Assembly: GCA_963708425.1 (NCBI GenBank)
Contig: OY970206.1
Span: forward strand, 310,001-374,000
Direction: 5' to 3'
DNA length: 64,000 nt
Source: JACMNW01 sp963708425
GTDB lineage: Bacteria > Pseudomonadota > Alphaproteobacteria > Rhodobacterales > Rhodobacteraceae
This document shows, piece by piece, positions 1 through 8,861 of this stretch. Made by a program: the position numbers and the translations under genes. Under the pieces are notes generated by a model, which was not told the origin of the DNA, searched no databases, and saw nothing but the letters and a program-made list of their open reading frames with translations. Numbering within the stretch: the stretch's first letter is position 1; every line of letters starts with the position of its first letter.

Positions 1-851
1 ACGCCTACGGCACCGAGGCGCAACGGATGAAATACCTGCCCAAACTCGCCTCTGGTGAATTCATCGGCTGCTTCGGCCTGACCGAACCCGATGCCGGATC
101 AGATCCCGCCGGCATGAAAACCACCGCGAAGAAAACCGCCACCGGCTACGTGCTGAACGGCGCGAAAATGTGGATATCCAACGCCCCCATCGCCGATGTC
201 TTCGTCGTCTGGGCCAAATCCGACGCTCACGGTGGCAAGATCAAAGGCTTCGTACTCGACAAAGGCACCAAGGGCCTAAGCACCCCCAAAATCGGCGGCA
301 AACTTAGCTTGCGCGCCTCGATCACCGGCGAAATCGTCATGAAAGACGTCGAAGTTGGCGAAGACGCCTTGCTGCCCTTCGTCGAAGGCCTGAAAGGCCC
401 GTTCGGCTGCCTCAACCGTGCCCGCTATGGCATTGCATGGGGCGTCATGGGGGCCGCAGAATTCTGCATGGCCGCCGCCCGCCAATACGGCCTCGATCGC
501 AAGCAATTCGGCAAACCCTTGGCACAAACCCAGCTTTTCCAGCTGAAACTCGCCAATATGATGACCGAAATCAGCCTCGGCCTGCAAGCCAGCCTGCGCG
601 TTGGCCGCCTGCTGGATGAGGCAAACGCCGCGCCCGAGATGATCAGCATCATCAAACGCAACAACTGCGGCAAGGCCCTCGACGCCGCCCGCCTGTCGCG
701 CGACATGCACGGCGGCAACGGCATTCAGGAAGATTACCAAATCATGCGCCACATGGTGAACCTGGAAACCGTCAACACCTACGAAGGCACCCATGACGTC
801 CACGCCCTGATCCTGGGCCGGGCGATTACCGGATTGCAGGCGTTCTTCTGA
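1..851 (+). CDS. gcdH: Glutaryl-CoA dehydrogenase, 3' part
   Basis: The reading frame is open from the first bases of the window, so the gene starts upstream; about 282 C-terminal residues are visible. It belongs to the acyl-CoA dehydrogenase family, FAD enzymes that oxidise acyl-CoA and feed electrons to ETF. Seen: the FAD/substrate motif GCFGLTEPDAGSDP, then WISNAP, a C-terminal helical domain with RKQFGKPL, and near the end TYEGTHDVHALILGRAITG. The EGTHD glutamate is the catalytic base position in glutaryl-CoA dehydrogenases, and the HALILGRAITG ending is characteristic of that subfamily (lysine/tryptophan catabolism, glutaryl-CoA to crotonyl-CoA). The next gene converges from the other strand. 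Subfamily assignment is good but rests on motif memory. Confidence 0.9.
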   Translation, partial: AYGTEAQRMKYLPKLASGEFIGCFGLTEPDAGSDPAGMKTTAKKTATGYVLNGAKMWISNAPIADVFVVWAKSDAHGGKIKGFVLDKGTKGLSTPKIGGKLSLRASITGEIVMKDVEVGEDALLPFVEGLKGPFGCLNRARYGIAWGVMGAAEFCMAAARQYGLDRKQFGKPLAQTQLFQLKLANMMTEISLGLQASLRVGRLLDEANAAPEMISIIKRNNCGKALDAARLSRDMHGGNGIQEDYQIMRHMVNLETVNTYEGTHDVHALILGRAITGLQAFF

Positions 852-884
852 TACGCGGTGGGGCGGCCCTAAAAACCGCCCCCC

Positions 885-3152
885 TCACATCGCCTCCATC
901 GCCTGCCGGATGTACCGGTTCGTCCCGCGCGTCAGCACGAATCGCCCCAACTTGCGCGCCAGCCCCGGATGCCCCTTCGCCAGCGCCCGCTTGAACAACT
1001 CGCGTTGATACCGCACGAAGCCCTTGCGCGCCTTCAGGGCCCGATAGAAATCCGCCTCCGACAGCGTGCCGTTCAACGCCCCCAGCGTGATCTGCGACAA
1101 TATCCCCATCTGATGCAGCGATGACCCCAACCTGTGCCCCATCAAAGGCGCCCGCAGCCGCACCACATTCTTGGCCTTGAACCGCGCCACATGCCCCGCA
1201 TCTAACGGCTCATACGGGTCATACAAAATCGTCACCCGCCCTGCCGCCTTTGATGCCTCGGCCGCATCGCCATACTTGCCGCTAAAATCCCTGCCCCACG
1301 CCGTTTTGTAGCGCGTCTCAAATGGCACCAAGCGCCGATCCAGCGTCGATTGCGGCGATATCGCCACCACATCCGCCCCCGGACAGGCGGCCACAAACGC
1401 GCAAGCCGCATAGCCACCCATCGAGGCACCATAAAACACAACGCGCTTGAAGCCCTTGAAAAACCCGGCCTTTGCCAGATCGTCAAACTGATCGCCAACC
1501 CAGGGATCGCGGTACCAGGTCCAGCCGTTCGCCATCACCCCCAGCATCGACCAGCCCTGTTTCTCGATAAAGCTAAACCCCCATGGCCGGCGATCCTCGC
1601 GCTTGGTCATCGCGATATCAAGGTTGTCGAACGTCACCACCAATGTGTCGCCACGCGGAATATACAGGAACGAATGCTCCGGGTTTTCGCGGTAAAACCC
1701 ATCTTTGCCCGCTAATTCCCGCGCCACCCCGGCCCAGTCGCTGACAAAACCGCCCTCGGGCTGCGTCACCATTGCCTCCGGTGCCACTGGAGCGGCCACC
1801 GGCACTACGGAGGCCACTTTCCCCATATGATCCCCGGCGCGGAACAACACACGTGTCACCTCAACCCCATCAACCTCGCGCTTGGAAAGTGTCTCACACG
1901 CCCCATAGCGACGCAGAAACGGATAGCCGCCCGACCCGGTGCGAATGTCCATAATCATCTGGCTACCTGCATGCAGCATCGCATCAAGAACCGGCGCTAT
2001 ATGCTTGATCTTGTTCACATCTCCAAAACCAGACAGATTGGCAATCACGTCCACCTGCCGCAACTTCCCCGCATCATTGATCACGCTAACCGCCGCATCC
2101 GGCACGCCATTTTCCGCCAGAAAAGCGCGGTAAGGTGCAACCCATTTCGAAGGCTGGTCCGAAAATTCGCCGCGATGGTCCAGATCAACCAGCAGAATCT
2201 GGCACCCCCACCGCACCCAGGCGGCCAGCGCCAGACTTTGCCCGGTGCCACCCAGATCGGCAAACTGCGCAACCTTCGCCAGATCAATCTTGCCAATCAA
2301 CCCCGCATCAAACACCCGCTTGCCGCGCCCGGTAATCGGTGCCGCCTCTGCCCGCACACTGTGCTTGATCAGCAGTTTCTCCAGATAGCTGCCCTTCGGT
2401 GCCAACCCGTTGTGCCGCAGCCCCATCTCGCGCTTGTTCGATGCCCACAAATGCAGCGCCGTCGTCTGGTCGGTTATTTTCGCCGTCGCCAGCGACGCCC
2501 GCCGCATAAACGCCATCCGGTCGGGAAACGTCACCGGATAAAACGCCTCCAACGGCAGCACTTCGCGCGCCAAGCCCAAGGCATGCACGAAATGAGTGAT
2601 CATCAGCGGGCCCCAAACGCCCCAAGGCTGCTGGCTGACATGCACCGGCTCGCCCTTCGCCGCCGCTGCCTTGTAGCCATTTGTCTGGGCCACCGACAAA
2701 AATGGCGGAATGGCAAACGGATCAGAGGTGAAATCCAGCAACGCCTTCATCAGCTTGCTATCCGCAGGCATCCCCAGCACTGCGTTGTTCACCCGGTGCT
2801 CACCCGGCAATTCAAACCCCATCACGTAGTCGCTGTCGTAATCCATCGGCCGATGGCAATACACATCGGTATCCACCCAGATCATGCCGGGGTTCTGGTG
2901 GATCATGTGCAACCGGAACTGATCGGCAAACAGCGCAAAGCTGTCTTTCTTTTCATACTTGATAAACGTCTCGGTCTGCAAAACCTCGCGGCCATCGCGG
3001 CGGATCACGCCTGCGGGCACATTTGGAATATCCTCATACGAAAACAGCGTGATCTTCTGGCCCTGATCGACGAATGATTTCAGGCACAACTGCTCCAACC
3101 AAGACAGCGCGCCCCCAATCCACAGCGTGCCAACCTCTCGCTCTCGCGTCAT
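885..3152 (-). CDS. Three-part glycosyltransferase/hydrolase-like fusion protein
   Basis: 755 residues. Residues 1-265 look like a sugar transferase of the GT32/capsule type, with a DTD metal/sugar-nucleotide motif at 94-96 (WVDTDVYC). The middle, about 275-450, contains FADLGGTGQSL and ILLVDLDH and resembles a small Rossmann/methyltransferase-like fold; I cannot name it. The C-terminal part (about 490-755) resembles an alpha/beta-hydrolase, with elbow GASMGG (Ser577), a candidate acid in LYDPYEP (about 645) and a candidate histidine in MGHR (about 673). The same C-terminal domain occurs as a separate protein at 7800-8774. The gene is divergent from the glycosyltransferase genes that follow, which suggests a joint role in modifying a surface glycan. 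Substrate unknown. Confidence 0.75.
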   Translation of the reverse strand: MTREREVGTLWIGGALSWLEQLCLKSFVDQGQKITLFSYEDIPNVPAGVIRRDGREVLQTETFIKYEKKDSFALFADQFRLHMIHQNPGMIWVDTDVYCHRPMDYDSDYVMGFELPGEHRVNNAVLGMPADSKLMKALLDFTSDPFAIPPFLSVAQTNGYKAAAAKGEPVHVSQQPWGVWGPLMITHFVHALGLAREVLPLEAFYPVTFPDRMAFMRRASLATAKITDQTTALHLWASNKREMGLRHNGLAPKGSYLEKLLIKHSVRAEAAPITGRGKRVFDAGLIGKIDLAKVAQFADLGGTGQSLALAAWVRWGCQILLVDLDHRGEFSDQPSKWVAPYRAFLAENGVPDAAVSVINDAGKLRQVDVIANLSGFGDVNKIKHIAPVLDAMLHAGSQMIMDIRTGSGGYPFLRRYGACETLSKREVDGVEVTRVLFRAGDHMGKVASVVPVAAPVAPEAMVTQPEGGFVSDWAGVARELAGKDGFYRENPEHSFLYIPRGDTLVVTFDNLDIAMTKREDRRPWGFSFIEKQGWSMLGVMANGWTWYRDPWVGDQFDDLAKAGFFKGFKRVVFYGASMGGYAACAFVAACPGADVVAISPQSTLDRRLVPFETRYKTAWGRDFSGKYGDAAEASKAAGRVTILYDPYEPLDAGHVARFKAKNVVRLRAPLMGHRLGSSLHQMGILSQITLGALNGTLSEADFYRALKARKGFVRYQRELFKRALAKGHPGLARKLGRFVLTRGTNRYIRQAMEAM

Positions 3153-3236
3153 TTATGCCCCTGTCCGCCCGATTACAGTTGGTTTCTGCGTGTTTATGGA
3201 AACAGTCTGGCGAAATCGAGGTGATTTGCCAATGCG

Positions 3237-5654
3237 ATGCATAAAATCCTTTGCGACTGCGCTTTGCCGAACTCAACCTCCATGCTATGCGATTGTAAAA
3301 GGGTGGCAAAGACCCCCAACGGACCCGAGGATATGGCAGGCAAACGCGGTGACAAAAGCACGGCAAACAACGCGGTTTCGCGCGCTGAAGTGCTGTGTCG
3401 CACGCTTGCCTCGCGCCGGATAGACCAAGGCGGTGTCAGCACGCTGCTCGACGCCGTGGCCTGCCAAGACGGCAAACTGCGCCTGTTCTTCGGCGCTGGC
3501 ACTGCAACGACAACATTCCTGCCTGACGGTGCCGCCAACTGCGCCTTGCCCGAAGAACTGCGCGACATCTCCGGCGGCTGCCTGCTGATCACCCGCACCC
3601 CCGCCCCCACGTCGCTTGCCCTCACGACGGGCGGCACCCTGCCCGTCAACGCCACCCTATCAGAAACGCAAATCTTCGCGGGCCTGAACACGATCATGGC
3701 CTTCCGCTGGGATGAAACTGCCGACCAAGTTGCTGAAAACCTGGCCTACCACGCCGTCCACCACGGCCTGCAAGCCGCCCTGATCATCAACCGCGCCCCC
3801 GCCCAAGACACCGCTGCCTTCGCCGCCGACCTCGACCGCGCCCTATCAGGCTGCACTCTGCGCGTCGTGCTGCTGGATTGCCCGCTGCCCCTTGGCAAAG
3901 CCAACTCAGCGCCCGAAAACACCGCCTACATGGCCCCCGACGCACCGGGCCGCGACCGTATGGCAGTGCCCGACGCCGACCCGTGGCGCGCACCACTGGG
4001 CGAGGCGATCCTCTACGAAATCGCCAAATGGCGTTTTCTGGCTGACGCCCGCGCCGTGCTGACGCTGGATATCAGCGACATCCTGCAGCCCCGAGAAAAA
4101 GCCACACCAACCGCCTTTGATCACTGCACCACTGCAAATTCCGGCGTCGTCCTGCTGGTGGGCCGCCGCATTTACCCATGGCGCATCCGCGCTGGCAAAA
4201 CCGCCAGCTTCGCCGACCACATCTGCCAGCTTTTCGATGCCCGCCGCGGCGTTGCCCGCTGGGGTGTCGCCCCTCGCAAAGCCGGCCTTGAAAACACCTG
4301 GCGACAAGTCCGCGTCGCCTTTGCCCGGCCAGACCCCGACGGCACCCTGCCCTTCCTGCGCGCCATGGCGATTCGCGTGCCGCGCCGCGCCACCTCCGAA
4401 CTCGCTCCGAAAACCGCTTTGATCGAAGACGAAAGCCTGCTGCACCTGTCGCAAACCATCTTCGGCGGCAAACCCATCCGCGCGCCGGTATCGCACACCA
4501 AGACTGCCGAGCCCGAAACCAGCAACCGCACCGCCATCGTCACCACGATGAAAAACGAAGGCCCGTTCATTCTGGAATGGATCGCCTATCACCGCATGAT
4601 CGGGGTCGATGATTTCCTGATCTACACCAATGACTGCACCGATGGCACCGACATGCTGCTAGACCTGCTGCAAACCAAGGGCATCGTGCAGCACCGCGAC
4701 AATCCCTACCGCATTTCCGGCCTGAAGCCGCAACACGCCGCTCTGCAAGCCGCTGAAGATGAACCGCTGATGCAGAACTGCGGCTGGGGCATCTGCATGG
4801 ATGTTGATGAATTCATCAACATCAAAATCGGCGACGGCACTCTTGCCAGCCTGTATGCCGCGATGGGCAACGCCAACATGATCAGCCTGACTTGGCGCCT
4901 ATTCGGCAACGCCGAGGTTCACGCCTACACCGATGATTTCCTGATCCACCAATTCACCCGCTGCGCCCCCGAGGTTATCCGCAAACCACATCAGGCATGG
5001 GGCTTCAAAACCCTGTTCCGCAACATCGACATCTATAAGAAACTTGGCGTCCACCGCCCCAAAGGCCTGCGCCCCGATCTGTGGGGGCAGGTGCATTGGC
5101 TGAACGGGTCAGGCAAGCCGCAACCACGCGAGATGTTCCGCAATGGCTGGCGTTCCACCTTAGAAACCTATGGCTACGATTGGGTCAGCCTGAACCATTA
5201 CGCCGTCCGCTCTGCCGAAAGCTTCCTCGTGAAGCGCGACCGTGGCCGCGTCAACCATGTGGATCGCGACCAAGGCCTGAACTACTGGTTCCGCATGAAC
5301 CACAACGTCGATCAAGACACCTCGATCCAACGCATGATCCCCGCGCTGCAGGCGGAATACGACCGCCTGCTGGCTGATCCTGAAATCAAAGCCGCCCACG
5401 CCCGATGCGTCGCCAACCACCGCGCCCGCATCACCGCCCTGCGCGCCAACCCGGTGCAATCCGATTTCTATGCGGAACTCACCAGCCCCCGGATGGAACG
5501 CCTGTGCCGCCTGCAACCCCATTTCGGATCAGCGGTATTTGCCGCTGGCCCCGGCGTCATCCCAGATGACATCCTGACGCAAGACCTGAAGCCGAATTTC
5601 TTCTTCACCATCCCCTCCACTGATCCCCTCGACGCCAAGGCAGATACGGCATGA
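3237..5654 (+). CDS. Large GT2-like (GT92-type) glycosyltransferase with unknown N-terminal half
   Basis: 805 residues from this start. The glycosyltransferase domain begins near residue 431 with VTTMKNEGPFILEW, followed by TNDCTDGT and DVDEF (about 521-525), the divalent-cation motif of this family, and later SFLVKRDRGRVNH, a block shared with the next two genes. The first 430 residues contain no motif I recognise. Start choice is uncertain: the ATG at 3237 has GAGGTGA about 11 bases upstream, while an in-frame ATG at 3333 (residue 33) is preceded by GAGG at only two bases. The stop overlaps the next start (ATGA), so translation is probably coupled. Confidence 0.82.
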   Translation: MHKILCDCALPNSTSMLCDCKRVAKTPNGPEDMAGKRGDKSTANNAVSRAEVLCRTLASRRIDQGGVSTLLDAVACQDGKLRLFFGAGTATTTFLPDGAANCALPEELRDISGGCLLITRTPAPTSLALTTGGTLPVNATLSETQIFAGLNTIMAFRWDETADQVAENLAYHAVHHGLQAALIINRAPAQDTAAFAADLDRALSGCTLRVVLLDCPLPLGKANSAPENTAYMAPDAPGRDRMAVPDADPWRAPLGEAILYEIAKWRFLADARAVLTLDISDILQPREKATPTAFDHCTTANSGVVLLVGRRIYPWRIRAGKTASFADHICQLFDARRGVARWGVAPRKAGLENTWRQVRVAFARPDPDGTLPFLRAMAIRVPRRATSELAPKTALIEDESLLHLSQTIFGGKPIRAPVSHTKTAEPETSNRTAIVTTMKNEGPFILEWIAYHRMIGVDDFLIYTNDCTDGTDMLLDLLQTKGIVQHRDNPYRISGLKPQHAALQAAEDEPLMQNCGWGICMDVDEFINIKIGDGTLASLYAAMGNANMISLTWRLFGNAEVHAYTDDFLIHQFTRCAPEVIRKPHQAWGFKTLFRNIDIYKKLGVHRPKGLRPDLWGQVHWLNGSGKPQPREMFRNGWRSTLETYGYDWVSLNHYAVRSAESFLVKRDRGRVNHVDRDQGLNYWFRMNHNVDQDTSIQRMIPALQAEYDRLLADPEIKAAHARCVANHRARITALRANPVQSDFYAELTSPRMERLCRLQPHFGSAVFAAGPGVIPDDILTQDLKPNFFFTIPSTDPLDAKADTA

Positions 5655-6637
5655 AAACCACCGTCATCACCACGATGAAAAACGAAGGCGCGTTCCTGCT
5701 GGAATGGGTCGCGCATCACAAGGCGCTTGGCTTTGACAGCTTGGTCATCTGCACCAATGATTGCGATGATCCGACCACCGATATGGCGCTTCGGATGCAG
5801 AAAATGGGCCTCGTGCGCCATCATGCCACCACCTACAAACCCGGATCGTCGATCCAACGCGCCGCCCTGCGCCAAGCCCGCCTCTACCCCGAGGTGCAAC
5901 AGGCCGACTGGATTTACGTCTGTGACGCCGACGAATTCCTGACCATCAACCTTGGCGATGGCACCGTCACTGCCCTGATCCACGCGGCATCCCTGCGAAC
6001 CGAGGTCATCACCGTGCCTTGGCGCGTTTTCGGATCAGACGGCATTGTCACTTACGATGACACACCCATCACCCAACAATTCCAACGCGCCAATGCAGTC
6101 GCCCCCGAAGGCACCATCTGGGGCGCTTTCCCGAAGTCCGTATTCCGGGGCGGCAGTACGCTGGCGGCATTGGAACGCATCGGCGTTCACATGCCCATCA
6201 TCAAACCCGACAAAAGCCGCGCGCTACGGCTGGAACTGCCAAATGCCACGCCGCGCATTCCACTGCCGCAAGCCCTGCATGTGCAAGCCGACTTCCGCTT
6301 TGCCCAGGTCAACCACTACTGCGTGCGCTCGCTTGATAGCTTTCTGGTCAAGCGTGACCGCGGCAAAGTGAACCACGTCAACAAAATCATGGAAATCGAC
6401 TATTGGCGGCGCAACGACATCGCGGTTGAACACAGCCCGACAGCCCGTCGCTATGATGACGCCACCACTGGTTGGTTGGAAACCCTGCGCGCCGACAAAA
6501 GGCTGAACATGCTGCATGGCCGCGCCGTCAACTGGCACCGCCGCAAGATAGCCGAACTGAAACAGCGCCCAGATTTTCAAGCCATGATCGCCGCCATCGC
6601 AGAAAGCCGCGCCGAATGCGTATCCTCGCCGTCCTGA
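5651..6637 (+). CDS. GT2-like (GT92-type) glycosyltransferase
   Basis: 328 residues, essentially one glycosyltransferase domain. TTMKNEGAFLLEWVAHHKALGF is near the N-terminus, ICTNDCDDPT follows, DADEF (about 92-96) supplies the cation-binding acidic motif, and SFLVKRDRGKVNH matches the neighbouring genes. It overlaps the previous gene by four bases (ATGA), and the next gene starts inside its 3' end. It looks like a tandem duplicate of the C-terminal half of the preceding protein. Acceptor and donor sugars cannot be read from the sequence; it probably acts at the cytoplasmic face on an exported glycan. Confidence 0.85.
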   Translation: MKTTVITTMKNEGAFLLEWVAHHKALGFDSLVICTNDCDDPTTDMALRMQKMGLVRHHATTYKPGSSIQRAALRQARLYPEVQQADWIYVCDADEFLTINLGDGTVTALIHAASLRTEVITVPWRVFGSDGIVTYDDTPITQQFQRANAVAPEGTIWGAFPKSVFRGGSTLAALERIGVHMPIIKPDKSRALRLELPNATPRIPLPQALHVQADFRFAQVNHYCVRSLDSFLVKRDRGKVNHVNKIMEIDYWRRNDIAVEHSPTARRYDDATTGWLETLRADKRLNMLHGRAVNWHRRKIAELKQRPDFQAMIAAIAESRAECVSSPS

Positions 6638-7650
6638 CCGTTCGCAACGAAGGCTCCTTCCTGCTGGAATGGTTGGCGCATCACCGCGCCGTTGGTTTCA
6701 CCGACTTTCTGGTATTCTCCAACGATTGTGACGATGGCACTGACGCCATGCTGGACCGTCTGGCCGAACTGGGCCACCTCACCCATGTCCGTAACCCCGG
6801 CCCGCATCCCCAAGGGCCGCAATGGGCGGCCCTAAAGGCAGCCGATCATCACCCCTCCCTTGCTGCCGCCGATTGGGCCATGGTCATCGACATAGATGAA
6901 TTCGTGAACATCCATGTTGGCAACCACCGCATCCCCGATCTGCTGGCGGCCCTACCCAATGCCACCGCCATCCCCCTGACATGGCGGATGTTCGGCAACG
7001 CCGGTGTCATCCCGTTCACCGACACACCCATCCGCCAAACCTTTACTCGCGCGGCACCCGCAATCTTGCACTGGCCGTGGCGCGCCTCGCTGTTCAAAAC
7101 CATGTTCCGCCTTGACGGCACTTACGGCAAACTCGGTGTCCACCGCCCCCGCAACCCCGACCCGGCACGCCTCAAGGATCAGCGCTGGTTTGGTGGCTCG
7201 GGGCGCGAACTGCCCGCCGGATACCACAAAACCCGCATCATCTCGGCCATGGGGCAAGACAACTTCCAACTGGCACAACTGAACCACTATGCGTTGGGTG
7301 CGGCTCAAAGCTATCTGGTCAAATGTGATCGTGGGCGCGCCAACCGCGATGCATCGACTTTCGACATGGGCTATTGGGTCGAACGGAACTTCTCGGATGC
7401 CGAAGATAGGTCGATTTTGGCGCTGGACCCCGAGGTGCAACTCGGGGTTGCCGATCTCACGTCTGATCCGGCGCTATTGGCCCTGCACAATACTGCCGTT
7501 CAATGGCGACACACCCAAATCACGACCCTGCTGCAAGAAGAACCATGGCGCGCATTGTTCGGCAGATTGCTTCTGGCACCTCCATCGCGGGTGCTGACCG
7601 AAGTCGAAGCGCGCCAGATCTGGCAACATGCCGGACAAAGTCAGGTCTAA
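6616..7650 (+). CDS. GT2-like (GT92-type) glycosyltransferase
   Basis: 344 residues starting at MRILAVLTVRNEGSFLLEW. The frame is open further upstream, but this ATG fits the family start; it lies 22 bases inside the end of the preceding gene. Family blocks seen: FSNDCDDGTD, DIDEF (about 92-96), TWRMFGNAG and SYLVKCDRGRANR. The last block has cysteine and alanine-asparagine where the two upstream paralogues have RDRGxVNH. This is the third member of a tandem family, so the cluster probably adds several sugars in series or works on alternative acceptors. Confidence 0.84.
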   Translation: MRILAVLTVRNEGSFLLEWLAHHRAVGFTDFLVFSNDCDDGTDAMLDRLAELGHLTHVRNPGPHPQGPQWAALKAADHHPSLAAADWAMVIDIDEFVNIHVGNHRIPDLLAALPNATAIPLTWRMFGNAGVIPFTDTPIRQTFTRAAPAILHWPWRASLFKTMFRLDGTYGKLGVHRPRNPDPARLKDQRWFGGSGRELPAGYHKTRIISAMGQDNFQLAQLNHYALGAAQSYLVKCDRGRANRDASTFDMGYWVERNFSDAEDRSILALDPEVQLGVADLTSDPALLALHNTAVQWRHTQITTLLQEEPWRALFGRLLLAPPSRVLTEVEARQIWQHAGQSQV

Positions 7651-7799
7651 ATAGACAGGTCCGCAACCATTGCGCAGCTCGGCGTAACAGTTTCTTGAAA
7701 CTGTCCACAGGCACGGAACGAAAAACCCGTTTGCGCCCTTGCGTTGGTTGATCGAGCGCGTGAAAACTGGTGCCCTAAACGAGTACTCATGTTGGGCGA

Positions 7800-8774
7800 A
7801 TGCCCGAAACAGGTATCATGCCCGAAATGCCAGACGACAGCACAACCGCCGATTGCGACACGTCCGCCATTGACGCATCTAAGACCACAGACCGGGCCAG
7901 TTGGTTGGCCGCCATCGATGAAATAGGCGAAGAAGCTGGCTATTTTCAAACACTTGGAGCGCGACACTGGGCCTATTTCGTTGACGAAAGCCCGACCCTT
8001 CTGGTCACTTTCGAAACTGTAGACGCCATCCGTGCCAACCCCTCGCAAATGCCCTACGGCGATGCGATTGCCCGTGCGCATGGCTGGTCGCACCTGTGCC
8101 TGATCGCCGATGGTGACACCTGGTATCGCGATCCGGCGGTCTATCGGTTCTTTGATCGCCAAGTCGACGACGCCTTCTTCGAAGACTTCGATGCCGTGGT
8201 GTTTTACGGCGCAGGCATGGGTGGCTACGCCGCCTGCGCCTATTCTGTCACTGCCCCCGGCGCGACTGTTCTGGCACTCTCCCCGCGCGCCACGCTTGAT
8301 CCCGCCCGCGTTGGCTGGGACAAGCGCGATATGCAGCATCGGCGCTTGGATTTCACCTCGCGCTACGGCTACGCCCCCGACATGACCGAAGGTGCTGGCA
8401 ACGTGTTCATCGCCTTCGACCCCGACCACGCCCCCGATGCAATGCATGCCGCCCTATTCCAGCGCCCCTATGTCACCTCCCTGCGCACCCGCCACCTGAA
8501 AGATCAGGTCGAGGCCAGCCTGATCAACATGAACATCCTGCCACAGATGATCGAAGACGCCGCCGCTGGTCGCCTGTCGGCCCAATCATTCGCCAAGCTT
8601 TGGCGGGCGCGGCGCAAATTTGGGCCATATTTGAAAACCCTGCTGGAACAAGCCAAGGTCACCAAACACCCCGAACGGGAATTCAAGATCTGCAACAACG
8701 TCACCCGCCGCCTGAACGCGCCTGCCTTCCGTAAACGCCTCGTGCAGCTAGAGGCGGAACGCCGCAAGACCTGA
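7800..8774 (+). CDS. Alpha/beta-hydrolase-like protein lacking the nucleophile serine
   Basis: 324 residues, homologous to the C-terminal domain of the 755-residue fusion at 885-3152. Shared blocks are the WYRDP segment, FYGAxMGGYAACA and ALSPxxTLD. The nucleophile elbow reads GAGMGG (137-142), so the serine of the fusion (GASMGG) is glycine here, which predicts no classical serine-hydrolase activity. The start is uncertain; the ATG at 7818 (residue 7) is also possible. About 150 bases separate it from the glycosyltransferase run, so it may have its own promoter. Role unknown, possibly an accessory or binding subunit in the same glycan pathway. Confidence 0.72.
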   Translation: MPETGIMPEMPDDSTTADCDTSAIDASKTTDRASWLAAIDEIGEEAGYFQTLGARHWAYFVDESPTLLVTFETVDAIRANPSQMPYGDAIARAHGWSHLCLIADGDTWYRDPAVYRFFDRQVDDAFFEDFDAVVFYGAGMGGYAACAYSVTAPGATVLALSPRATLDPARVGWDKRDMQHRRLDFTSRYGYAPDMTEGAGNVFIAFDPDHAPDAMHAALFQRPYVTSLRTRHLKDQVEASLINMNILPQMIEDAAAGRLSAQSFAKLWRARRKFGPYLKTLLEQAKVTKHPEREFKICNNVTRRLNAPAFRKRLVQLEAERRKT

Positions 8775-8861
8775 GCTTTGGCGGAACGCCCCCCCGACTA
8801 CCCCCCATTAAAACGCACGATCCCACTGGAAACGCCGCGCCCTTTGGGTTACGCGCAGGGC

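Noticed and set aside
1827..3077. Long plus-strand ORF (416 codons) opposite the fusion protein
   Set aside because: Rich in Arg/His/Pro with no domain, and shadowed by a convincing gene on the other strand; typical of GC-rich DNA.
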